A stretch of DNA of 64,000 bases from Anaerolineales bacterium (GTDB taxonomy: Bacteria > Chloroflexota > Anaerolineae > 4572-78 > NAK82). Of this stretch, positions 37,197 through 46,351 are shown piece by piece. The position numbers and the translations under genes were made by a program. The notes beneath the pieces are model-generated. The model was not told the origin of the DNA. It searched no databases and saw nothing but the letters and a program-made list of their open reading frames with translations. The stretch lies in contig CP070811.1 of NCBI GenBank assembly GCA_020343875.1, positions 3,483,598-3,547,597 on the forward strand. The letters run 5' to 3'. Numbering within the stretch: position 1 is the first letter of the stretch; every line of letters starts with the position of its first letter.

Positions 37197-37229
37197 AAAC
37201 AAAAATGAGACCGGCCATGAATGTCTCAC
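37197..37229 (-). terminator. Attenuator-like terminator in the greA leader
   Basis: On the minus strand GTGAGAC-(11 nt)-GTCTCAT forms a 6-7 bp stem followed at once by TTTTTGTTTG. It begins at the predicted transcription start, so a product of roughly 35 nt would be released if it terminates. Confidence 0.6.
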
Positions 37230-37236
37230 GACCCTG

Positions 37237-37265
37237 ATTATACCTTACTTTTCGGAATTTGTAAA
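37237..37265 (-). promoter_or_regulatory. Promoter of greA-lysS-purH
   Basis: On the minus strand TTTACA (37260-37265) and a perfect TATAAT (37237-37242), spacer 17 bases. The start is expected near 37230. Confidence 0.75.
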
Positions 37266-37380
37266 GCACAGCCACTTGTTCAAACCTTAAAGTCTGCCCC
37301 ATATACCAGCCTCCCATCCTCATAGGCCATAATGCAGCCAAGGCCTGGCCAAGGTTGCGCCCTCATTCGGTGTGACTATC

Positions 37381-37409
37381 TTGACAGTCTCACTGCCCAC
37401 AAGCATAAT
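37381..37409 (+). promoter_or_regulatory. Promoter of the lytic transglycosylase gene
   Basis: Perfect TTGACA (37381-37386), 17 bases, CATAAT (37404-37409). The predicted start, 37415-37418, falls on the start codon, which points to a leaderless message. Confidence 0.7.
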
Positions 37410-37417
37410 AACGACCT

Positions 37418-39928
37418 ATGCAAAGAATGACAATTGGCTTAGGGTTTGTACTTCTTTTCAGCATAACGATGTCTTCGGGGTGCCAACGCAACGCGCCCCC
37501 TAAGGCTACTTACCCGCCGACTCATATTCGTGTCGCTCAGACCATCGCTCCAAGTCCTTCAACCATCCCGTCCAGGCCAAACAGCCCCACACCAAAACCC
37601 ACTCTCACACCTACCTTCACCCTGACACTGACGCCCACTCCCACCGTCCCTCCTGCGCCTACGCCCACGCCGACACCCACGCCCGTTCCCAGCGTCCGCC
37701 TGGCCGCTGCGCAGCAAGCCTTTGCATGGGGCGACTACCCCCGGGCTCGTGACGAGTTTGAGGCTCTGCTGGCAGACCCTGCTGCTGATGAAGCGGAAGC
37801 CCGCCTGGCCACTTATTGGGTAGGACGCAGCGCTTTGGAAGCAGGCGACCATCGGGCCGCCCTGATTGCCCTGCAAGATTTCGCCCTGACTTACCCCGCT
37901 GATCCTCAGCTAGCAGCGGTCCATTTCTTGATGGCGCGAGCCTACGAGGAGCTCGAAGACTGGCAGCGGACCATCGGCGCTTACCAGGCCTATTTTGATA
38001 CCGGTGACGAGGTTCTGGCGATCTACGCTTACCGAGGTATGGGCGAGGCCGCCATGCTGGCTCTTGACTACGAGCGGGCTGCTCAAGCCTTCGCTGACGG
38101 ACTACGTGTCGCCCCCGACAGCGGCTGGGTGGTTCAAATGCGTGAAAGTATAGCTCAGAGCAAACTGGCCCAAGGGGACCCCTTATCAGCTATCGAGCAG
38201 TACGACGCCATTTTGAACATCGCCCGGGTGGGCACCTACCGGGCTGAGATTCTCTACTTGGCGGGGCAGACGTTGATGGCAGCCGGCGACTTGGAAGCTG
38301 CCTACGACCGTTACGCTCAGGCCGTGAATCGCTATCCTAGAGCCTACCACAGTTATCTGGCCTTGATTGAAATGGTTGAAGCAAATGTGCCAGTCGACGA
38401 CTATCAACGTGGATTGGTGGACTATTATGCCAAGGCCTACCAGCCGGCGATCGAAGCCTTTACCCGCCACATCGAGGCCAATCCTGAATCCTATAGAGAG
38501 GATGCTAGGTGGTACTTAGCCCTCTCGCTAAAAGGGAACGGCAACCTTTCGCAGTCCATTCAGCAATTCAATGAATTCATCCAAGCTCATCCCCAGAATG
38601 AACATATTGCCGGGGCTTGGCTGGAAATTGCGGAGGCTTACGCTTGGCGCGATGAGATACCCCAAGCTCTCGAAACCTACCGGGTCTTTGCTGAGAAAGA
38701 CCCTAGCTCGGAGCTGGCGGCAACTGCCTTGTGGGAAGCCGCTGAGCTCGAATTGACCAGCGGCAATCTGCAAAAAGCAGCCCTGAGCTTCCGAGACTTG
38801 GTTGCCCGCTACCCGGAGGACGAAAGCGCACCCGAAGCCCTCTTCAAGGCCGCTCTCCTGGACTACCGTCGCGCCGACCTTGAAGCTGCCCAGAATGGCT
38901 GGCAGAAGCTCAGCCAAAGCTATCCTGACAGCCAAGCGAGTTCGGCCGCCCGCTTTTGGTTGGGCAAAGCCTGGTTGGCTTTGGAGGACCCCGATCAGGC
39001 GCAGGCTGCCTTTGAAACAGCTCAACGCTGGGCGCCAACTTCCTACTACGGTCTGCGGGCAACAAAGATGCTGGATGGAGCATCGGACCCCGCTACGGGC
39101 GCTGCCTCCCTCTACTCTGCCGACCCAGAGGGCGAGCAAGCACTGGCCGAAGACTGGATAGCGAGTTGGCTGCCCCTGACCCATACGCTGGTCTTCTCCG
39201 CCCCGAACTCCGCCATTGTCCAGAGTCCCTCTTTTCAGCGAGGTGACGCGTTGCTGGCAGTCGGCCGCCGCGCCGATGCTCTGGAAGAGTTTGACATGAT
39301 CAAAGATGAATGGTGGGACAATCCGCTGGCTATGTATCAACTGGCGCTTGCTTTTCGCGACCGAGGATTGTATCGCCTTTCTATCATCTGCGCTGAGCGT
39401 CTCACCTGGCTCTCACCAACTAACAGCCGGACCGAGGTCCCGCTGTACATCCAACGTCTCTCCTTTCCTGTCTACTATCAAGAACTGGTTATTGCCGAAG
39501 CTCAGGCCCAGGCGGTTAACCCCTTGCTTCTCTTCGCCCTTATCCGCCAGGAGAGTCTCTTTGAGCCTTCCATCACCTCCCCAGCCGATGCGCGCGGGTT
39601 GACCCAGGTAATCCCAGCCACAGGTGAGTGGATTGCTGGGCGGCTGGGATGGGCACATTTCGAAAATAACGAACTTTGGTCGCCTTATGTAAATATATAT
39701 TTCGGTAGCTGGTACCTCAGTCTGCAGCTGTCAACCTTCCAGGGGGAGATCATCCCGGCGCTAGCAGCTTACAATGCCGGCCCCGGTCATATCCACAACT
39801 GGCTGTCCGACACGCCGGATGTTGATCTCTTCGTCGAGACCATACCCTTCGTCGAGACCCGTCGTTACGTTCGCAATGTCTATGAAAACTACGCTCACTA
39901 CCGTCGCTTGTACCAGCCGGCACCGTAA
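37418..39928 (+). CDS. Lipoprotein lytic transglycosylase with tetratricopeptide array (Slt70-like)
   Basis: 836 residues. A signal peptide with lipobox-like MSSGC (about residues 18-22) is followed by a Thr/Pro-rich stalk (about 45-90), then some fifteen TPR-like helical repeats (about 95-650). The C-terminal SLT domain has catalytic Glu712 in FALIRQESLFEP, GLTQVIPATG and ALAAYNAGPGHIHNW. It cleaves the MurNAc-GlcNAc bond of peptidoglycan with 1,6-anhydro ring formation, on the outside of the membrane. The arrangement parallels Slt70, with an added stalk. An in-frame ATG at 37427 is a possible alternative; no Shine-Dalgarno sequence is visible for either. Confidence 0.92.
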   Translation: MQRMTIGLGFVLLFSITMSSGCQRNAPPKATYPPTHIRVAQTIAPSPSTIPSRPNSPTPKPTLTPTFTLTLTPTPTVPPAPTPTPTPTPVPSVRLAAAQQAFAWGDYPRARDEFEALLADPAADEAEARLATYWVGRSALEAGDHRAALIALQDFALTYPADPQLAAVHFLMARAYEELEDWQRTIGAYQAYFDTGDEVLAIYAYRGMGEAAMLALDYERAAQAFADGLRVAPDSGWVVQMRESIAQSKLAQGDPLSAIEQYDAILNIARVGTYRAEILYLAGQTLMAAGDLEAAYDRYAQAVNRYPRAYHSYLALIEMVEANVPVDDYQRGLVDYYAKAYQPAIEAFTRHIEANPESYREDARWYLALSLKGNGNLSQSIQQFNEFIQAHPQNEHIAGAWLEIAEAYAWRDEIPQALETYRVFAEKDPSSELAATALWEAAELELTSGNLQKAALSFRDLVARYPEDESAPEALFKAALLDYRRADLEAAQNGWQKLSQSYPDSQASSAARFWLGKAWLALEDPDQAQAAFETAQRWAPTSYYGLRATKMLDGASDPATGAASLYSADPEGEQALAEDWIASWLPLTHTLVFSAPNSAIVQSPSFQRGDALLAVGRRADALEEFDMIKDEWWDNPLAMYQLALAFRDRGLYRLSIICAERLTWLSPTNSRTEVPLYIQRLSFPVYYQELVIAEAQAQAVNPLLLFALIRQESLFEPSITSPADARGLTQVIPATGEWIAGRLGWAHFENNELWSPYVNIYFGSWYLSLQLSTFQGEIIPALAAYNAGPGHIHNWLSDTPDVDLFVETIPFVETRRYVRNVYENYAHYRRLYQPAP

Positions 39929-40032
39929 GCGCTATAATCTGCAGCCCGGTCTCCAATCGCTCTCTCTATGGATCTGATAATCAGCTCCAGCCGAATTCAA
40001 CTGTAGTGAAGCACACCCTTTCAATTAGGCTA

Positions 40033-40062
40033 TTGCCTAAAGTCAGCCCTTTGTGCTATAAT
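40033..40062 (+). promoter_or_regulatory. Promoter of the 40204 histidine kinase-like gene
   Basis: TTGCCT (40033-40038) and perfect TATAAT (40057-40062), spacer 18. The leader is about 135 nt. Confidence 0.6.
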
Positions 40063-40203
40063 TCAGCCAATCCGATCACGTTTCTAAATCGAAACTGGTA
40101 GCATCTTCGGATAGCCTGCTCCTTGCCAGTTACATCCGGACACCAACTCGCCATCCGTTGTTTTACCAACAGGTTGGCGCAATCGCCTCTGGAATCGAAA
40201 TCT

Positions 40204-43128
40204 ATGCTGTATGGCATATTAACCACCCTGAGTACTCAGGCTGGCAGTTTAATCTACCATTTTGTCGTCCTGCTCGTCATCGAAGCGGGCCTGACGATTG
40301 CTTGGGGGCAGTGGCGGCGAACCAAAGATAATTGGCCAAACGTCGTAAATATCCAGGCCCGCACCCAGGTCATCGCCTTCGGCGGTATGATCGTGCTGCG
40401 TATATTTCTGGTGCTAGCGGCCATAATCGCCAGGCGATCCCCAGATATGGCGGTGGCCTGGATTCCCCCCTTGGAACGGATGGTCAACGTAGTCAGCTTG
40501 GGGTTGCTAGGCTGGGCCTTTGTGCCCGCGCTGCGCAACCGCCTCCCCCTTGGCATCGGCCTGCTGGGAGCCAACACGTTGATTGCAGGTGTCATGTATG
40601 TCATCCTCACCACGGTATGGAGTGGTCAGATTATCCCCGGAAGCATGCCGCCTCCTGATTACAACTTGTCAGGCCAGGAATGGCTTTGGGTTATCTGGCA
40701 AACTGTTGCAACCATCGCGGTCATCGTCGCCTTGGCCATAGATCCCGCTTCCGAGGCGCTGCGCAGAGAAGAGCTCAGCTTAACTGTAGCCGCCTTCATG
40801 GGATTGCTCATCAGTGATGCGTTGCACCTTCTGATGTTGATTGGAATCTTGCCACTCTACCCCGCTCCCAACGTACCTGCCTGGATGCGGCTGGGACAAC
40901 TCGTCGCATATCCTCTGATGGTCCTCACCGTCTATCAAGGGGCAATTGCCAATCTCAGCAGCAAGAGCGAGCAGCTACAAGGCCTGAGCCAGACCTCATT
41001 GGAGCAGATCAGGGGACTTGTTAACTTGTTTGAGGCTTCGCGTAAGATCGGCCACTCCCTTGACTTGTCAGAAGTGTTGGAAGGCTCAGCGCAAAGCCTG
41101 GCTCGGGCCCTAAAAGCCGATCAATGTGCCATTGCACTCCTGGAAGATGAACAGGCCACCCAACTTCGAATGGTCGCTATATACAATCCAGCTCGCCAAG
41201 GTCGCGGCGAAGCGGTCGCCTTTCCTATTAACGAGCAACAAGCCGTCAAGCACGCGCTCCGCCGGGTGCGCCAGGTTCAAATCAACGAGCGGGACGACAA
41301 CCTGCAACTACGCATCTTGTTTTCCCTGATGGGATCGGAAAAGACGGGACCGCTGATTATTCAACCCCTCGTTCGCCACGATACGGCTATAGGGGTATTA
41401 ATCGTCGGTAACGGAAGCAGCGGGCGCCCCTTCTCCCCCAGCGAAGCCCAGCTGTGCCGGACCCTGGCCGACCAGGTAATAGTCGCCATCGAAAATGCCC
41501 GGACGCACCAGACGTTGGGCACCAAGGCTCAGCAGCTCGCCTGGACTCTCCGCAACCAGGAAATGGAAGCCAGCAAACAGCGGGCGGCTATGGAAGCCGA
41601 ACTGAAAAAGAGCCGCGAGGAAGTAGCCCTGTTCGCGCAAAGGCTCTATGAGCAGGAGATGGCTGCCAAGAGTAATAAGAAGGCTCTGCAAGAGGCACAC
41701 ACCCGACTGGCAACCTTGGAAGAAGCTGTCAAAACCGGTCGGGCCGCCATCCAGCAAATGTCTCGCGAAAAGGATTCAAAGATCCAGAGTCTCTCAGCTA
41801 AGGCACAAGCCAGCGCTACCGAATTGGAGCAGCTGGAGGCTGAACGGGACGCCCTGATTGAAAAAGTCCGAGACCTGGAACACGAAGCTGCCGAGGCCGA
41901 ACGCCTTGCCGAAGCACTGGCTCAAACCCGCGAGCGGACCCGCAAACTGGCGCGTGCCATCCGGCGCGCGCAGCGCAGCCCCGGAGGGCAGGTCCTTCCC
42001 CAGGCTTCCGGCCCTCAAACAGTGCTGGAAGACTTAACCTGCGGAGTCATCATCGGTGATCCCAACGGCAAAGTAAGCCGCGTGAACACTGCCGCCGCCC
42101 AAATGCTGGAGATTTCACCGGAAGCGCTGGCCAGCCAACCGCTGGACCAGGTGGCTCAGGATGAACGTTGGCAGAAAGCCATTGGGGAACTCATCGCCCA
42201 TTCCGACGAAATGGTTATTACCACCCTGCAGGTGGGAAACCGGGTACTACGGGCTACTATTAGCCCTATGGCAGCCGCTCCCGATGGCGAACGCCAAGAA
42301 GGCAGCGTTGCTATTCTCTACGACATCACCGCCGAAGCCGAGAGCCAGCAGGCCCGCGACGAATTCGTGGCTTCTCTATCGCAAGAGTTGCGCACGCCAA
42401 TGACGTCCATCACTGGCTACACTGACTTGCTGCTGGGCGAATCGGTGGGTCTCATCGGCGAAATGCAGCGTAAATTCCTGCAACGCATCAAGGCCAATAT
42501 CGAACGCATGAGCAGCATGCTCAACGACCTCATCGGTGTCACGGCTATTGACGCGGGTCAATTAGAGATCCGGCCTACCACGGTGGACATGGCCGAGATT
42601 ATCGAAGATACGATCATCGGCGCCAGGGCCCAGCTAGAAGAGAAGGAGCTCACTCTTGAGCTAGACCTGCCAGAGCAAATGCCGCCAGTGGAAGTCGACA
42701 CCGATTGCGTGCACCAAATCATGGCCAATCTCCTGGGCAACGCAACCAAGTGTTCGCCGGTAGGATCTACTATCAAAGTGTCGGCCCTGGTCTATGACGA
42801 GGAAGCCGGCAACCCTGAAGAGACCCATTATCTAAAAGTCTCCCTCCAGGATTCTGGTGGGGGTATCGCCCCAGAGGATCAAGAGCGAGTCTTTGATCGA
42901 TTCTACCGAGCCGAAAGTCCTCTTATCAACGGCCTGGGAGAAACCGGTGTCGGGCTGGCGATTGTCAAATCCCTGGTCGAAGCTCACGGAGGGCACGTCT
43001 GGGTTGAAAGCGAGATTGGCGTCGGCTCCACGTTCAGCTTTCTGTTGCCCATCAGCCAGCACTACGACGATCCCTGGCTGGAAGTGGATGTACCACCTCT
43101 GGATCTGAGCCCTGACCCACTTGACTAA
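40204..43128 (+). CDS. Membrane sensor kinase-like protein lacking the phospho-acceptor histidine
   Basis: 974 residues from ATG 40204. About seven membrane helices (residues 1-255) are followed by a GAF domain (about 285-450), a long coiled coil (about 455-610), a PAS domain (about 620-705), HisKA and HATPase. The H box reads SLSQELRTPMTSITG: Gln727 replaces His. The ATPase is intact by motif (NLLGNATKCSP, DSGGGIAPEDQERVFDRFYR, GVGLAIVK, GSTFSF). It may bind ATP and act through protein contacts, phosphorylate another residue or be a dead kinase. The frame extends upstream to a TTG at 40123, but that part has no homology or ribosome-binding site. The LysM gene follows after 17 bases. Confidence 0.9.
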   Translation: MLYGILTTLSTQAGSLIYHFVVLLVIEAGLTIAWGQWRRTKDNWPNVVNIQARTQVIAFGGMIVLRIFLVLAAIIARRSPDMAVAWIPPLERMVNVVSLGLLGWAFVPALRNRLPLGIGLLGANTLIAGVMYVILTTVWSGQIIPGSMPPPDYNLSGQEWLWVIWQTVATIAVIVALAIDPASEALRREELSLTVAAFMGLLISDALHLLMLIGILPLYPAPNVPAWMRLGQLVAYPLMVLTVYQGAIANLSSKSEQLQGLSQTSLEQIRGLVNLFEASRKIGHSLDLSEVLEGSAQSLARALKADQCAIALLEDEQATQLRMVAIYNPARQGRGEAVAFPINEQQAVKHALRRVRQVQINERDDNLQLRILFSLMGSEKTGPLIIQPLVRHDTAIGVLIVGNGSSGRPFSPSEAQLCRTLADQVIVAIENARTHQTLGTKAQQLAWTLRNQEMEASKQRAAMEAELKKSREEVALFAQRLYEQEMAAKSNKKALQEAHTRLATLEEAVKTGRAAIQQMSREKDSKIQSLSAKAQASATELEQLEAERDALIEKVRDLEHEAAEAERLAEALAQTRERTRKLARAIRRAQRSPGGQVLPQASGPQTVLEDLTCGVIIGDPNGKVSRVNTAAAQMLEISPEALASQPLDQVAQDERWQKAIGELIAHSDEMVITTLQVGNRVLRATISPMAAAPDGERQEGSVAILYDITAEAESQQARDEFVASLSQELRTPMTSITGYTDLLLGESVGLIGEMQRKFLQRIKANIERMSSMLNDLIGVTAIDAGQLEIRPTTVDMAEIIEDTIIGARAQLEEKELTLELDLPEQMPPVEVDTDCVHQIMANLLGNATKCSPVGSTIKVSALVYDEEAGNPEETHYLKVSLQDSGGGIAPEDQERVFDRFYRAESPLINGLGETGVGLAIVKSLVEAHGGHVWVESEIGVGSTFSFLLPISQHYDDPWLEVDVPPLDLSPDPLD

Positions 43129-43145
43129 ACAAGGTTAGCACAATT

Positions 43146-44141
43146 ATGGCTAACAGCTCGCCTGGCACCCATCATACAAACGGCCGACGGCCGGGCCAAT
43201 CTCGCTGGCGGCCAATCTTGACAGGGGTGGTAGCCATTGGTGGTGTTGTGTTGACGCTGGTAGCAGCCATCTTGCTTTCACTACAGGACTTGCCGGTCCC
43301 CACCCAACCCCCGCTACCAACCCCCATCCTGATACAACCTTCACCCGGCACGCCACCACCGCCTGACACCCCCACACCCTGGCTGGTACCACCAACTTCC
43401 ACACCCATCCCAACCAGCCCGCCTCCCCCTGTCGAGCCTACTGCCACGCCCCCAGCCGAGGCGACCCCTGCACCGCCTACATCTACGCCAGTCATCATAG
43501 CTCCCACCCCTGAGCTTTGCACACCGCCAGCTGGCTGGGTACCAGTTGCAGTGCAAAGCGGCGACACACTGACCTCGTTGGCCTACCGGCATAACACCAG
43601 CGCGTCCCAGCTCATGCAGGCCAATTGCCTGCTTGATCAAACCCTGTCCATCGGCCAGGTGATCTTCGTGCCCCCGGGAGTCGTCCCGCCCCCCTCACCC
43701 CCGCCATGCGGGCCGCCGGCCAACTGGGTCCCATATACGGTACAATCCGGTGATACGCTCTATTCCCTGGCGGAACGCACTCACACGCCAGTCAACGCCA
43801 TCGTGCAAGCCAACTGTCTAAGAAGCGACAACATTTTCGTGGGCCAACGGCTTTGGCTGCCATATTCTCCGCCTACTCTCACCTTCACACCATCTATCAC
43901 ACCCAGCGCAACGAAAACAGCCACTGCCACGCCAGGAGCGGAAACCCCTACCCCATCACCAACGACTGGAGTGGATACCCCCACTCCAACACTCACCAGC
44001 GAGCCCACTGACACGCCTAGCCCCACCCAATCGCCGACGCCTACCCCCACCGCGTCGCCCACTGCTACCCAAACGCCACCTCCTGTGCCCCCGCCAACCA
44101 ATACGCCTGTCCCCTTCCTCCCCTCTCAAACCAGTGACTGA
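43146..44141 (+). CDS. Membrane-anchored protein with two LysM domains
   Basis: 331 residues. A single helix (residues about 22-45) anchors the N-terminus. A Thr/Pro-rich stalk leads to two LysM modules (about 130-175 and 192-238: YTVQSGDTLYSLAER, FVGQRLWLP), then a second Thr/Pro-rich tail. LysM binds N-acetylglucosamine polymers, so the protein probably clamps onto peptidoglycan. Each LysM carries paired Cys (LC...NC and PC...NC), suggesting disulfides outside the cell. No catalytic domain is present. Confidence 0.88.
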   Translation: MANSSPGTHHTNGRRPGQSRWRPILTGVVAIGGVVLTLVAAILLSLQDLPVPTQPPLPTPILIQPSPGTPPPPDTPTPWLVPPTSTPIPTSPPPPVEPTATPPAEATPAPPTSTPVIIAPTPELCTPPAGWVPVAVQSGDTLTSLAYRHNTSASQLMQANCLLDQTLSIGQVIFVPPGVVPPPSPPPCGPPANWVPYTVQSGDTLYSLAERTHTPVNAIVQANCLRSDNIFVGQRLWLPYSPPTLTFTPSITPSATKTATATPGAETPTPSPTTGVDTPTPTLTSEPTDTPSPTQSPTPTPTASPTATQTPPPVPPPTNTPVPFLPSQTSD

Positions 44142-44184
44142 CTCAGGCAGGCACCGGCTATAGATCGCAATCAACCGTTAACAC

Positions 44185-44214
44185 AAAAGGCCACCCCTCA
44201 CGGATGGCCTTTTT
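44185..44214. terminator. Bidirectional terminator between LysM and TIG genes
   Basis: AAAAGGCCA (44185-44193) pairs with TGGCCTTTT (44205-44213), followed by T residues on the plus strand and, because of the A-tract, on the minus strand as well. Confidence 0.85.
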
Positions 44215-44239
44215 CTGCTAAAAGGCGGCTGTTCAGCAA

Positions 44240-46024
44240 CTAGTTCAAGCGCACAATCGCATCCACTTCTGCCCAGGGGTTCGTCCCCCCGGACGGTGCC
44301 GTCGACGGATAGGACACGCGTACCCAACGGAATGGGCCAGACGATGGCGGCAATGGCGGAACTGCTGCGGCTCCAATATCAATGGCGATACCGGAATTAT
44401 GCGGAAGCGTGGCAGGACCTGGATACAGATCGTACCAAGGAATAGGCTCTAAGTGCACTTCGTCGGTGGCATAGCCATCTATGTTTGTTCCCGCTACTCC
44501 GCCTTGCGAGCCGTCCCCGTTCCATTCAAACACAGTATACCAACTAATAATACCCGTACCTGGATCCCAGCCAACCTCAATGGTGATTGAGTTAAGCAGG
44601 ATACCTGGGACACCAGAGCCAATGTCGGGGTTTGGCCACTCATAGAAGACCATGTCATAGCCGGGGTCATTATTAATGCCATTCCCGGCCCCAAAGTCAA
44701 TGGTAATCACGTTGGTGCCTGAGATTGGGACAAAGTTACCATCTGGCTCACCGATGGCATCCTCACACAGTGGTTGAGGCTCACAGGAGGTTGTGGCAGT
44801 AGTATAGGTGTAAACAGTAAGCGCATTGGCCAGGCTGCTGCTGGGGTCGGTGGGGCCGGGGTTTGTCAGAGTCAACGTGTACACCCCTAAGGATAAGGTA
44901 GGAGGCACCGCTACGGTCACCGTAGTCGGGCTAACGTAGGTCACGTTGACAGATGTACCGTCCAAAGCACCTCGCAGGCCCCCCGGGGTGCCAGTATTAC
45001 GGAAGTAGTCACCGGCTACAGCAACCATTTCCGAGGCGCCCAAAGTTGACACCGCAGGTGCAAGATTCGAGATTAGAGGAATTGGGTTCGTGGCCGTGTA
45101 AGCACCGCTCAACGTGTCCGACTGACCATCAAAGTTGCTGACAGTCAGTCCATAATAACCCGCCATTATGTCAATCGGGACCGAGGCCTGGAGAGTGGTT
45201 GTAGTCGCGCAGCTGGGCCCCAGCAACTCAACGCTCCCCAGCCAGGCCCGACAACCGGACTGAAAATTCAAACCCGTGATGCTAACTGCCACCGTGCTTG
45301 TGTTGACCTCGGTGTTGGGCACCATAGCCTGAGCGATGGGAGCCGGCAAGGTCGGGGTATTCGTCGGTGTGGGAGTATCTGGGGATGGAGGCACTGGTGT
45401 AGACGTCTCAGTGGGAGTCGGTGATGGCGGGACAGGTGTGGATGTCTGGGTAGGAGTCGGGGTCGGCGGGATCAGCGTAAATGTGGGCGTGGCTGTAGGT
45501 GGGATGGTTGGCGTGCCGGTCCTGGTAGACGTAGCAGTGAGCCTGCGGGTTGGCGTAGCAGTCGCAGTAGGCAACGCGGGCGTGCTGGTTGGCGAGGGTA
45601 AGTCCTCGGATGTCGGCGTAAGACTCGCCGCTGGCGTTGCCTCGTCCGTAGCTCCTGGCAAGGCCGCCCGCGTCGAATCCGGCACAGATGTGGCAGTGGG
45701 CGTCGACGGCAGGATCACAACCGCCACCGGCGTGCCATCCCCGGTGACGGGCGTGCCGGCCAATCGAGCAACGTCGGTTGCCGCTTCGGCGCCCAACTCA
45801 GGATTCAAGGGAGCAAACGAAGTGCCTTCGATGGGGAGCCGCCCGTAATCGGCCTGACTCACCGGCAGCATATTGGCTGAGGCCAGAATTTCAGGCTGGA
45901 CCCTGAGTGCCAGCCAAGTTGACAGGAATATGCAAACGAAACCCGTCAACAGCGCAACCAAGACTAGCAGCAGTTCCCAGTAGCGCCGGACACGTCGGTC
46001 GTCTTTCGGGGAGAATGAGTCCAT
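44240..46024 (-). CDS. Membrane-anchored surface protein with IPT/TIG domains and Thr/Pro stalk
   Basis: 594 residues. One N-terminal helix (about 17-40) is followed by a long Thr/Pro/Ser stalk (about 105-232), then two IPT/TIG-like immunoglobulin folds (about 235-395: VSITGLNFQSGC, VAVAGDYFRNTGTPGG) and a C-terminal beta domain of about 190 residues (ITIDFGAGNGINNDPGYDMV, FRWVRVSYPS) that looks like a sugar- or ligand-binding sandwich. Probably an adhesive or structural surface protein. GAGGAG precedes ATG 46024. Confidence 0.82.
   Translation of the reverse strand: MDSFSPKDDRRVRRYWELLLVLVALLTGFVCIFLSTWLALRVQPEILASANMLPVSQADYGRLPIEGTSFAPLNPELGAEAATDVARLAGTPVTGDGTPVAVVILPSTPTATSVPDSTRAALPGATDEATPAASLTPTSEDLPSPTSTPALPTATATPTRRLTATSTRTGTPTIPPTATPTFTLIPPTPTPTQTSTPVPPSPTPTETSTPVPPSPDTPTPTNTPTLPAPIAQAMVPNTEVNTSTVAVSITGLNFQSGCRAWLGSVELLGPSCATTTTLQASVPIDIMAGYYGLTVSNFDGQSDTLSGAYTATNPIPLISNLAPAVSTLGASEMVAVAGDYFRNTGTPGGLRGALDGTSVNVTYVSPTTVTVAVPPTLSLGVYTLTLTNPGPTDPSSSLANALTVYTYTTATTSCEPQPLCEDAIGEPDGNFVPISGTNVITIDFGAGNGINNDPGYDMVFYEWPNPDIGSGVPGILLNSITIEVGWDPGTGIISWYTVFEWNGDGSQGGVAGTNIDGYATDEVHLEPIPWYDLYPGPATLPHNSGIAIDIGAAAVPPLPPSSGPFRWVRVSYPSTAPSGGTNPWAEVDAIVRLN
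45334..45712 (-). repeat. Low-complexity Thr/Pro-coding repeat tract
   Basis: Degenerate ACN-CCN codon repeats encode the stalk of the TIG protein. The same kind of tract occurs at about 27.94-28.15, 37.55-37.69, 43.32-43.51 and 43.86-44.12 kb, all inside exported proteins. Confidence 0.75.
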
Positions 46025-46351
46025 GGCATACTTCTCCTCAGTGGCAGACGATAATTGACTCCCTACGGAATCAGTTGGCCTTCAGTCCCTGCAAGTCGGA
46101 AAGAGGGACCCGATTTGAGGGTCCGATGACAAAGACACGGCCACAGAATTGAACCCTACAGAATACCAGTGTGTTGAGGCTCACCTAGCCAATATTTGTC
46201 AGTTCGTGGCGAGCGAGTAGCCTACGATGGATGGATGCCTGGGGATACTTGGCCGCCAGTACCCCTTCTCAACGGTTTTTGGGGTATTGGGGGCGTTACA
46301 TGCCAGGATGTTGTTACCCTAGTAGAATATGAAGCTGAATACTAACAACTC
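46025..46351. other. Intergenic stretch without a gene
   Basis: 327 bases between two minus-strand genes. I find only a small hairpin, GGACCC/GGGTCC at 46106-46124, and no convincing promoter pair or conserved RNA. Confidence 0.6.

Noticed and set aside
45336-45848. 170-codon Val/Gly-rich frame antisense to the TIG protein stalk
   Set aside because: It is the complement of the Thr/Pro codon repeats, which are always open on the other strand.
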